DNA from: Panorpa germanica
Taxonomy: Eukaryota; Arthropoda; Insecta; Mecoptera; Panorpidae
Reading direction: 5' to 3'
Length of the DNA stretch: 64,000 nucleotides
Assembly: GCA_963678705.1 (NCBI GenBank)
Contig: OY783208.1
Location: forward strand, 17,309,486 to 17,373,485
In this document: positions 26,073 through 37,800 of the stretch, in pieces
Position numbering within the stretch: the stretch's first letter is position 1
Layout of the letters: the number at the start of each line of letters is the position of its first letter
Made by a program: the position numbers and the translations under genes
Notes under the pieces: generated by a model
Told to the model about the DNA's origin: nothing
Databases searched by the model: none
The model's input: only the letters and a program-made list of their open reading frames with translations

Positions 26073-27082
26073 CAAGACTTAGATTACACTGAGCAAACAT
26101 CAATAAATAACATCGAATGTAACAATTTTAAAATTACTAAAGTCCAAAGACTTAACAGGAAAGTAATTACTGATAATGGTATTAAGTACGAACCATCTAC
26201 AACTCCTAAACTGTTTTTCGAAGGTATAAATTTACCTGAATATGTTTTTTATGGATAGTACGCCTAGCTGTTGAACCATACATACAACCAACTGTACAAT
26301 GCTACAAGTGTCTAAAGTATGGCCATAGCTCTACCAAATGCCGTTCTCAAACGCAGTGTCAACATGCACAGCTAGAACTGCAAGGTGCACAAATTTTAGC
26401 GGTAACCACCAAACAACAGATAAAGACTGCACTGAGAGTTCAAAATAAAATTAAACAAGTTATGTCTGATTATAATTTAAGCTACCATGAGGCTCGCGAC
26501 GAAGCAGCTGGAAGGCAAAACACTGACCCTCTCCGAAACTATAATGAGATCTTTCCATATATGGCAGGCTCAACAGGGAATGATAATATAACTCCTACAT
26601 TCAAGTTAAACGCATTAACAAGACGTGGCAATTAAAAATCAACAAGCAGTAATCCTCCAACATCCAAAACTCAAAATAAAATATTTAATTTTCAATTTTT
26701 TTATTCTATTTCTTCAACATCTGACACCAGCAAAGAATCTTTAGAAGATGCTGACTTTTTAGCATGCATCTTAAATATTGAAAAGGAACTACAGGATTTA
26801 ACCGAAACTAAAAAAACAACAAATCTTAAAAATTCTAAAACAATCAAAACTAATAACATCACAGAAATAAATAACTAGCCTAAGCCTAGTGTTCAAAAAA
26901 TATTAAACAAACAAATATAACAATAGACAATGACAGTGAAAATATTAAAAACAGATTGCGAATTAAGCTAAAACATAAAATAAACAAGTGTTAAAACAAA
27001 CCATTCAAATAGAATACTTATTAATAATTTAATAAAAATTTATCTATACCTCAATGCTCCTGTCAAAATTAAATTTAATTCC

Positions 27083-27913
27083 ATGGAATTTAAACGGTTT
27101 TTTTACCGATTAGAAAACTTTCGAAGAGTTACAGTAGATTACAACCCCATTATAATATGTTTGCAAGAAGCAAATTTTAAGCCAATACAACCGAAACGAA
27201 TATTAAAAAATGCAATATATTCCGAATTTGATGACGATACGGCAATATTGGCATCGCATAATGATCCAGCTAATGCTTCGACTATGCTACAGAAAAATCT
27301 AGGCAAACTTTCTTTATGGATGAAGGACTGGAGAATCAAGGCCAGCGAATCAAAATCAATACATGTCACATTCACATCTAGACAGGGAAACTGCCCAAGT
27401 ATTGCTTTAAACAATGTCAATATACCGCAGGCTCACAATGTGAGGTACCTGGGAATACACCTAGACAGGAGGCTTACTTGGAAGAAGCACATATGTACTA
27501 AAAGAAAGCAACTAGGTCTACAACTGCGGAAGATGTACTGACTGATTGGACGGAAGTCACAACTTAGCACAGAAAACAAACTCCTGCTCTACAAAACCAT
27601 ACTTAATCCGGTATGGTCATATGGCATACAACTATGGGGTACTGCATCTACCTCAAATATTGAGATACTTCAAAGATTTCAGTCCAAAATGCTAAGGATT
27701 GTCACGACTGCACCATGGTTTATACCTAATCACATAATTCATCGAGACCTGGATATACCTACAGTAAAAGCAGAAATAGTACTTAGAACCAAACTATACA
27801 AGGAGAAAATAATGGAACATCCAAACAATTTGGCCAGCTGTCTAATGTCCAATATTTCCGCAGTACGCAGACTGAAAAACAAGTTACCTCAGGAACTACT
27901 AGCAGATCTATAA
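27083..27913 (+). pseudogene. ORF2 relic: endonuclease N-terminus fused by deletion to RT C-terminal half
   Basis: The first ~40 residues resemble the start of an APE endonuclease (RVTVDYNPIIICLQEANFKP). The frame then jumps directly into the RT palm (FDDDTAILASHND) and the thumb (VRYLGIHLDRRLTWKKHI; MLRIVTTAPWFIPNHIIHRD). The catalytic middle of EN and the first RT motifs are missing. A stop follows at 27539-27541 and the frame resumes at ~27542-27913. Non-functional. Confidence 0.65.
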
Positions 27914-28109
27914 ATCTATAAATAAATAGAATCTAGGATCTATTTAAATTGAGGGATGAGTCGATGGGCATATCCTGCGCAAGACATTTTTTTTTTTTTT
28001 TGACAATCCTATCACTGAATGTCCTATAGGCAGGACAGATTGTAATAATCTTAGGCAATAAAACAAAAAAAAAAATATTCCGAAAAGATCGACTTACGGA
28101 ACATACTAG

Positions 28110-28821
28110 TAATATACATTATCTTGCGTCATCCATTTGTATGAAACAATTATTAATCACTTTGAACATGCCGCTGATCACAATTTGTACCCCGGGCTTA
28201 TTCCGCCTTCCGTAGCTGATTGCTGTACTAAGAGAAGACCACCGTGAAGTAATGCGCATGCGTTAGTAACAAACAATACCAACTGTAACGCATTTAAAAA
28301 CTTTTCATTAAAAGACAATATTATAAAATATATTAACAATTTAAGTAGTCGATATCTGATGTCATGACGTCACGAGAAAATGCTTTTTTGCATGAATGTA
28401 CATCTGCAAACTAATAGCTATTAGCGATTAAACAGTATAGGATATCTAACAGTCAACGACTACTTTGATTAAATAAAGTAAATAGCCAAAGACCGAGTAA
28501 AATAAATAATAGTAATTTGAAATATTCATTGCATTAAGTCTGAGTCACTTTTCGTTTTATTTTTGTAATTTACTTAAATAATCCATCAACTTATTAAAAA
28601 CCATTAAATGTCATTTGAGTGTAACGGTTTCTCGATTACCGTGATATGGCCGTTATATTGTTTAAATTGCCTGCACTCTACTAATTGCGTGTCCAACATT
28701 ATTGAGTATTTTCTCATAGAGTGAAGTTCCTTGTTTTCTTGCAAGTTTTCAAAGTGATTAAATCTCAGTTAAAGTTTTTACATTTTCAAAACAAATTACA
28801 ACAATTAAAAAAAAAAGTAAA
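28110..28821 (+). promoter_or_regulatory. Conserved upstream block of copy 2
   Basis: Homologous to 10063-10804. TGAGTCA is at 28541-28547, 281 bp before the ATG. The left arm of the inverted repeat is degraded here (AACGGT...ACCGTGA). The block begins just after the poly(A) end of the non-LTR element at ~28075, so the left edge of the duplication unit is near 28100. Confidence 0.45.
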
Positions 28822-31800
28822 ATGAAGGTGATACTCCTTGCCATCTTCATCGTATCTTGTGCCTCAACCACCAACGCTACGGTGAGTTTTTTTACTTTTA
28901 TTTGTTTGCTTTGACATTATTCGCTCTTCTGTTCAGCACCGACTAGGTTCTAGGTTCGACGTGGACTTCCTGAGGACTTCTCTTTTCTTAAAGAGCGCTG
29001 CCTGGTGCATCATTTCTTGTTTTCTTAAGTAATTTTCCAGTTGTAGATGTGGCATAGATTTATGTTCTTGTAGTAGCAACCCTCCACGGCAGATGTCAGC
29101 TGGGAGGTGATCAGCATTTGATTTATCTAATATTTTGAAACTTTTTTGTTGTAAACGTAGCTTAGTCTAGAATTTTGTGAAAATCAAAAAAGTGCCCGAA
29201 TTATTGGTATTTTGTGACAGCTGATGTCACTCTGTGGTATAACAGAGATGACAATTTAACATTTAATGTTTAAGCGGTAGAGGCATGTTTAATTTTTATA
29301 AAACTGTACTATACATAAGGTTTACAACTAGTATCTCTAATATCCGGGTATTTTTAAATAAGTCGCAACATTCTAGGAAGCGGTACTAATTGAAATAGTC
29401 ATTTTTGTCCCTCTGCTGCATTGTTAACTTATAGATTTTTGTACTAATTTTGTGTCGAGAAAATACAAAAAAAAACGCAAAACAGAAACTTAAATTTTAA
29501 ATAATTATGTGTTAATAAAAAGGGCGATAGACATATTGTCAGAGATGTGCATTTTTCAAATACAAATACTAAAAATGCAAATACCGATTTTCTATTTTGA
29601 ATATAAATACCTTTTAAGAATATAAACTTTTACAAACCTATTTGCAATTTGAAAAACGCAAAATACTTTTTTTTAATTTTTTCACTTCATAGTCCCTTTC
29701 AGATCCATAATCATTATTTTTCTATATTATAATGTTCCAAGTGTCTGTTTATAAGTTTATTTGTTTACGCGACTCGTATGGTGGCTCGAAAACGGCTGCA
29801 TGCATCTTTTTCTTATTTCCTATTCATAGAGAATAAAATTGCGTTCTCGGATTTCCTGGAAATCCAAAATATTAGAAAAACTAGAAAAAAACAACGGTTA
29901 TTTTTTGCTGTATAACTTTAAATTCGAAATATATAAAGAGTTAAAATTTGAGAAAATTAGGGACCCCGGTACGGAACTTTGGAGAAAGTTCATATTTTGG
30001 AATGGGTAATAATTAAGTTTATTATCAATAAGCAAAATTCAAAAACAAAATTTTATTTGGGGGCACGAAGCAATTGTCATAGAAATTTGAAATTTTGTAT
30101 AAAGCCTAATTTTGTAATCTAATTTACAAATCAAAATTTTTTTTCTGAATTAAAAAAAAAGTTTATCTAATAACGTATAAATTTTGAATATTAAAAAATA
30201 ATTATATTTTGCTGCAAGAAATATTTGATTATAGTCATTTTATATGAAAAAAAAATTTATATTAATATAGAACGAGTTAAATATATCTATTTCAAAATGG
30301 AAATAAAATTTGAAATTATTTTACGAATTATTTTACTGAATTCAAATAAAACATATGAAGCAGACTTTGCGATGGAGCAAAGAGGTCGCTTTACAAAGTG
30401 TGAGAGAGGGTGACAAGCACAAGTTCGTTGATTTATAATGAGACCTCATCAACGAAAAATGAAAGATACATTGTTTGAAGAAATAGTGGTATTAAAATCT
30501 TAAAGATAAATAGCATTTATATTAGAAACATAAAAAGAATTCTATTTTCTCAAAAGTATTTTTAAAATTCGTATTTTGCATTTTGCATTTCAATTCTTTT
30601 GAAAAGCATTTGTGCACATCTCTGGTTATAGTAGCCTATGCTTTCTTATAAACTCAAAAGATCTGACCACAAAAAATCATCTTCGTCTTTCAGTCGATTG
30701 AATTATCAACTTGGTGGTATCCTTCTGACTGGACAACGACTGCGTATACGACCACTGATTCTACAACCACTGAATTGACAACCACTGATTTACCACCAAC
30801 GGAGACGACAACCACAGAGTCTACAACCACTGAGTCGACAACCACCGAATCTACAACTACTGAGTCTACAACCACTGAGTCTACAACCACTGAGTCGACA
30901 ACCACTGAATCTACAACCACTGAGTCAACAACCACTGAATCTACAACCACTGAGTCAACAACCACTGAATCTACAACCACTGCGTCGACAACTACTGAAT
31001 CTACAACCACTGAGTCGACAACCACTGAATCTACAACCACTAAGTCGACAACCACTGAGTCGACAACCACTGAATCTACAACAACTGGGTCGACAACCAC
31101 TGAATCTACAACCACTGAGTCAGCTACAACAAAGTCAACAACAACTGAGACAACAACCCAGTCAGCTCTGCCGACATATCCATTAGATGATTATTGCCCT
31201 AATGAAGAGATAAAAACTTGTAAGTGATTAATTGGTTTTAAAGAACCCCCAATGCGTCCCTGTTAATGGACTACTGTCTTTTTAGGCGGGTATAAATACG
31301 GAGTTCCTGCAGCCAAAAGACAATTCCCCTACGTTGCCTTTCTGAAGAGCAGAAATGCCTATAAAGTCCAGTACTGCAGCGGAAGTCTAATTCATCCTCA
31401 ATGGGTGCTCACTTCCGCTTATTGCACGCTCCCGTATGTAAAATGTTTGATTTACTCTTTCTTTAGGTTGGAAACAACTCACAACTAAAGTAACTCATAT
31501 TCTAGTGACTCAAAAGTTGAGGTCATCCTGGGGGCCCTTGTTCCATTCGATGAAGAAGATCCGGACAGAGTCGTTGTGCATTCTGAAGTTGTCTACATCC
31601 ACCCTGGGTATCTTCCGTTATATAAAAATCCTAAAAACGACGTGGCTTTGATTAAATTGTCTAAACCAGTGACATCAGGTAAGATCATCAGATTCTGTAA
31701 TTCACCAAACTCCTGAGCGTCATTCATTGTGTTGATTGTTGCAGATGCTATCATCCCCATTGGCCTAAAAAGAGACGCTGGACCAATCTCTAAGGATAAC

Positions 31801-34800
31801 ATTACCTACGCTGGATGGGGAGCAGTTGGCTACGGTAGGTTTACTGGTTTACTAGGGATATTTAGAACGACCATACAAACTAAGTAAAACAGGAAGTGTA
31901 AAAATATTGGCACCACTGACAGGGCCTCGAAGATTCTATTGGCACCACTGACATGAGCAAATATCAGTAATTTTATGTTACTGGTTTCGTCCCCTGTCAT
32001 TAAAGTATATGCCCAAACAAAATTCTTGCTTAAGAGAAAATCTGGGCAGCATTCATAAAGGATCGATGTAGTAGAATCGAGTAATAATAATATCGAAGTT
32101 ACCCGTCGCTAAGCGACGTCTGTTGTGTATAGGTTGCTAATTTGTAGTTTACTAAGACTGGAATTTGATATGCAGACTGTAGAGGGGTCTAAAACCTTCC
32201 AAGTGGTACTACGTTTTATTTACATTTAATAAATTAATAAGTGAATTATTTAAATTTTTGGAAATTGAAAGAAACAATAATTATTTCAGAAACAATGACA
32301 TTCCCCAAAAATATTTGGATATATAAAGGGCCATGCGAATGTAAAAGCGAGGACGATATAAAGGAGTATAAAGATGCTGCCGGTGATAGTGAATTCTTCT
32401 GCTGTAGCTCAACAGAAAACTTTTGCTTTGTAAGTGCCCAAGTTACTTTTAACTCGCGATAGTTTTGTTGCAGATAATAAATTTATTTAAATCTTTAATT
32501 ATTACATTAATCTGTAATATTTTCCTTCTTCTAGATTCACAACGGGGGTGGTTTGCTCGTTGATGGCGTTCTAGTAGCAGTAATGAGCATGCGGTGCTTT
32601 TCCCATTGCCGCGACGGTAACGGAATCTTCACTAACGTCTACAACCATCTTCAGTGGATCGGTAACATATTGAATGCAGGTAGGCCTTAACTTACCTTTG
32701 TATATTATTCAATTATTTAATCAGATGGGAAAATCAGTTTCATCCCAGGTTGTTTGAAAACGTATTTTAACAATTGGGTTATCATCTACTTCTACACTTT
32801 ATGTCTCTTCATTCAATTCGCCTACTTCGCATCTGTTTTGCCCATTTCCACTTTCTTTAATCTCCGTCTTTTTTTTAGCAAGTTCTTTATTTTTTTTTGT
32901 GTTTGTCCTTTTTGCTTACCTACACAATCTACTGGACCTTCCCGCATCGTATTCCTATTATCTTTTTCTCTGTGCATTCTATGCAATGATCTCTATCTTG
33001 AATTGCGTCTAATATCTTCATTTCTTAATTCCTCTTGTATCTCACATTCCACTTAAATTGCTCTTTCGCCATCCTCTTCTCCTGAAGTACCCCTACATCT
33101 GTTTTATTCTGTTCTACTTCCAAGATTCTTCGTTCTTATTGCCATCTCACAACATATTCCACGCTCTCCTCTTTTAACCTACTGCCGTTTTTGGTACGGA
33201 CTGTTACACAACAAAGTTTCAAACAGATGCCATACTTATTCGTCAAATATTATTTAAAGCTGCCTTCTTTTCAATTAACAATTCTAATTTTTCTTAAGTC
33301 TTTCTTTACTTACTTTTTCCATCTCTCTGGTGTCTCCCAATAACTCTTGCGCCGCTTGGGTTGCTTCCAGAAGTTTGCTAGCCGTTCAGTTATTGTTCAT
33401 TTATGCAACGAAATTTAAATTTAAAAAAAAAGATATACTATAATGCGATGAACTCAGCTTTTTGCAATTTTATAACGAACACATTGCAAATTTAAACTCC
33501 CGTAACTTTGTTTAGCAGGTTGCATTCCAGACTACAAAGTTTACGGAGCGTGCAGTGATATTCCCGGATTCGTTTCTGGAGTTTATCTAATTCAACCCAA
33601 CAACGATGTGGACCCGTTTGAAGTTTTTTGCGAACATCGCGTGGACGGCGAGAAGTGGACGGTAATTACTCTGACGTCATTTCCTTCTAAGACATGACCT
33701 CTTACTTGCAGGGTCTTCCTACCAGGATCACGGTTAAAATCGTAACGATTAGTTTTGTTTAACCGATCGGATCTACTTATCCAAGTGGTCTAAGAGCAAT
33801 GAGTAACATCTTGCTAAACGTAAAATGTGGATATAACCATAAATATTTTTCTTGATAAGAAATCATTTATATAGAACTTTTATTTATTTCCTGGAAATGT
33901 AATGAAGATATTTTGCAGGTCATCCAGCAGCGCTTCAACAAGTCCGTTGACTTTTACAGAAACTATGCTAACTACACGATGGGATTTGGGTCGATATCTG
34001 GAAACCATTGGCTTGGACTGGAAAAGATCCACCAGGTGGGATCACGATTTGTTCTTATCCTTTTGTCATGATTTTCAGTAATACTAATTGTCAAAGGAAA
34101 TGTGATCACAGTTTAACTGTTACTTTCAGTTGACGAAAAATGGCGACCATGAACTGCTGGTGGAATTGCAGGCCCACAACTTAACGAAAGGATACGCCCA
34201 GTACAGTACGTTTAAGGTGGACTCCGCAGGAACAGGATTCAAATTAACGATCTCTGGTTACAGCGGAAACGCAGGTAGGTCCAATGTTTGTTCCGCACGT
34301 TTATTCCTGTACTGATAATCGTCAGTAATCGATAATACAATAATCAAATAAATTTAAAAAAAATAAAATAATGTTTTGAAAAAGAAAATATTTTTTGAGG
34401 TTTAAATTAGTTTCCACAACTTAACTGGTGCTGTGTCCGTGAATTTATAAAGGACTCTGTGTAACTAGCAATGCCAGTGAAGCTATATCTAAATATATTA
34501 ATAATTTATTGTAATGTTTCTGCCATTAGGCAGTGCATTCTGCTGGCTTAAATCATTAACTTACATATCATTGTGATTAATTACAGACTGTCTCACTATT
34601 CCCAATCCATTCAAAAAGAAATACATAATAAAACATATACATTTAAACTTCTCCTGCTTCTCCCTTCCTGCTACTCTGCCTCCTGATTCAACTCTAACAT
34701 TGCTTTTCTTTTTTTGCTCCACCTCGGTAACTCCGACATTAACCTCTTCTCTACACTGCCTTGTTATTATGAACTTTTTCTATTCTTTTCTGCTCCTCTA

Positions 34801-37800
34801 TGTCTCTGCTCCTTAGTTCATCTTTCACCATTGTGCCTTCTTCTCTTCCTTTCTCTGCCTCTTCTGTCGTCATTCTGTTTCCTTTTCATTCCTCCTTCTC
34901 CACTATCATTTCTACTCTTCTCCCTTATTTTCCTTAGGATTTCTTCTTTCGCATTTCTCTTTTTGTATAAGAATCTAATTGCCCTCCTTCTTATTTCGAT
35001 TCTTATTTTGTCCTGTTTCACCTTCCCATATATCTCGGCGTGCACATGTCCAGCCCTAATATTCATTTAACATATCTCTCATGGATTCTTTCTAATTTTT
35101 CTTGTTCCCTAAATCCTCATATCTATGTTCCGTACATCATCATACTCGTATTAGTCTATCAAACATCCAGAGCCTCTTTTGTATATCCTCACCTTTTCAC
35201 CTAATCTTTACACCATTCTTATCTCTTAACCCGCTTTCTTCGCTACCTCTTTTATCTGCACTTCTTTTCCGTGGTTTGTTTTTAAACGTGTAACATGGAT
35301 TCCCATAGCTTCTCAATGTACATCTACTTTTACATTTCCACTTTTTCTTTATCCTTTTTCTTCCCGTTTTTAGAACATCACACGTTTCGTTTTTTCCGTA
35401 TTCAGCTTCAGCGCTTTTCTGTGTAGGTATCTCCCAAGCCGTTCTATCATCTCCTTCAATTGTTCTTCCCTTTTCGCCAATATGACTATGTCGTCTGCGT
35501 AAGCTAAGGTCCTTATTTTTCTGTTTTCTCCGATTACCATCCTTCTCTTTTGACCCCTTTCCATTACTTTCTCCATATTAGATATGTCGATTGAAAATAG
35601 CGCATGGCTCAAAGAGCAACCTTGCCTCAGATCTCTGTATATCTAGTACTTTTCGTCTTATTAATTCCCAAAAGCCGTATCCCGTGTTCATTAGAATATT
35701 TCCTCTATAGTTTTTAACTTCGTGTACGTTTCCCTTTTCATTTATTGGAATTATTATTCCTTCTCTCCAGCTTTTTGTAAGTAGCCTTCCTTCCATTTAA
35801 AACTTAAAGTTTAACGTAAGTCAACTTAAGTGACGGCTTTTTGTTGACGTGGTCAACTATGTGCTAGGCGCAGTATTATGTCAAAATAATCACTTGTTAT
35901 CCTACATCAATAGAACACTAGACCAGTTTGAAGTAAATTAATCCACGATGAAAAATGAATTACTTTCTATCTATCGCCCAATCGACGAACATTGCATGAG
36001 TATCAATTGTCATTTGAGCAAAAAAATGTAGAATTTATTACTCTACCACCTGTTAATCTAAAACAAACCCCAATAGCTGTGTTCCAATGCAAATCGAACA
36101 ATCACAAATAAAAGATTTCAAAAAGCTGCTTAAGTGGTAACACATAAAAACAGAATTACCCCTATGGAATAACATACTATCGATGAATGCCTCGATAACT
36201 AGAAAACTAAAAGAAAAATACAACAAACAGCTAGATGAGTGTAACCCTCCTTCTTTTTATAGTAGTTTACATTATTTTAAGAGAACCATTATATCTTACT
36301 CTCCTGCGAAGGGTTCTTTATGGTGAACTGTTTCACCTTGTGTCAGATGACCGAGTTAATTATGACTGTTTTATATTCTAACAGGACTTAATAATTCTTC
36401 TAATAATATTATAAATATGTATTAGACTTTACTATCTCTGCAACGAACTATCACTTTATCGTACCGGTTAGAACAATGTATACATTAACACTTGTTATTC
36501 TTTATTCAACATTCAACTATTTAATACATTTAATTACTTTATTGGAAAATTGACAATTTTTTTTAATAATTCTTTAGTAACTTTCTTAACCAAACGGTCA
36601 TAGTGACGTGGTCTTTTAACTTCTGGGGACCGACTGCCTAGGCTTCCCATTTTTCTAGGTTTATATAGTTTAAAAAGTCTTTGTTCGAATATATAATCTC
36701 ATTTGAACTCTAGCTATGTTTATTTTAAATCCAAATATGGTTTCGTCAACACTTCTTTGAATTTTGATATATGGCTATAATATAAACAATATTTGAAACT
36801 CTCCGTGCTATGAACAAAAAGTTTAGTTAATGAATATTTCTTTTGAAAGTTAATGTTAATACTACAGCGCCAGTTTGACGACTAATACAAATTATAATAA
36901 TATGCGTTATGGTTTTCTTGATAAAGAAATAGTTAGTCTAAATATTACGCCACCAGTTAGCGTCTTAAAATCATTAAAAATCTACGTTTTAGTTTAAATA
37001 TGAACCTTTACACTGGTTCCTAAATAATTAGTAATAACATACCCCGGTTAAGATAGACACTTGAAATAACAAAAAATGCCGGAGAGCCAAATATTGGTGA
37101 AGAGCTGGGGTTTACCATTACAAATAAAGTTTTAAAAGTCTCCATCGATTCTATGTGTGCTTCAAAAGTTATTCGGGGTCAAAGGTCAAAATTTAAGGTT
37201 TTTTAGATTTTTCTCGAAAACGGTAAGTTTTATCAAAAAAAAAACCTCAAACCAAAGTAGTAGATCTTAAAATTCTCTACAAAAATAGTCCTTATGATTT
37301 TTTTCCTAAGAGTTACCATTCCTGAGATATCGCGATTTTAACAGTCGCGATTCTCAGATACATGATATGCATACATTTCCATGCCACCTGTGAGGTAGTG
37401 TACTTGGCGCGTTTTTTTTACCGTGGTTTCACCTGTAGGCTTACTCCACTAACTGTCATGACAATTTTAGGATAATTTAAGACTATTCAACACTTGTATC
37501 GAGTATACTATCAAGTTCATTTTTTATACATCTTTTATAATTTATAATTCAATTTTACAAATTTCTAAATATTTCAATAATCACTAAATTATTTTGAATC
37601 ACTTAACAAGAATTTAGTATTAACAGGAAAAGTTTTAACCACATCTGATATTTCTCTATTGAATTAAGACTATGTAATAAAAACGAATTAGATACGTTAA
37701 AATGAACAGGTTTAGTAGTCCATGGGCATTTAATATCTCAATCCGGCACTGCATAGATAATAAATAATAATCCACCGCCTGATAGAAGTTCAAGGATGAT

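Larger units (their letters stand above)
24862..28075 (+). mobile_element. Degraded jockey-type non-LTR retrotransposon
   Basis: Order: leader, ORF1 start at 24975 (MDDDSVLVKVSKYNSNNN, then a stop), a solo LTR insertion, ORF1 continuation with a zinc knuckle (C 26300, C 26309, H 26324, C 26339; C-x2-C-x4-H-x4-C), ORF2 relic from 27083, then AATAAA-like signal and an A-rich tail at ~28058-28073. ORF1 and ORF2 both contain stops or frameshifts. Confidence 0.7.

Noticed and set aside
30690..31115. Minus-strand open frame encoding VVVDS repeats (also 12746-13006)
   Set aside because: It is the complement of the coding TTTES minisatellite; a repeat whose unit length is a multiple of three opens several frames at once.
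30820..31140. Regular repeats suggesting a CRISPR-like array
   Set aside because: The units are contiguous 15-bp coding repeats without spacers, inside a eukaryotic exon.
36232..37050. Possible LTR starting TGTAACCCTCC in intron 10 of copy 2
   Set aside because: No matching CA end with a target duplication could be found, so only an insertion relative to copy 1 is suggested.
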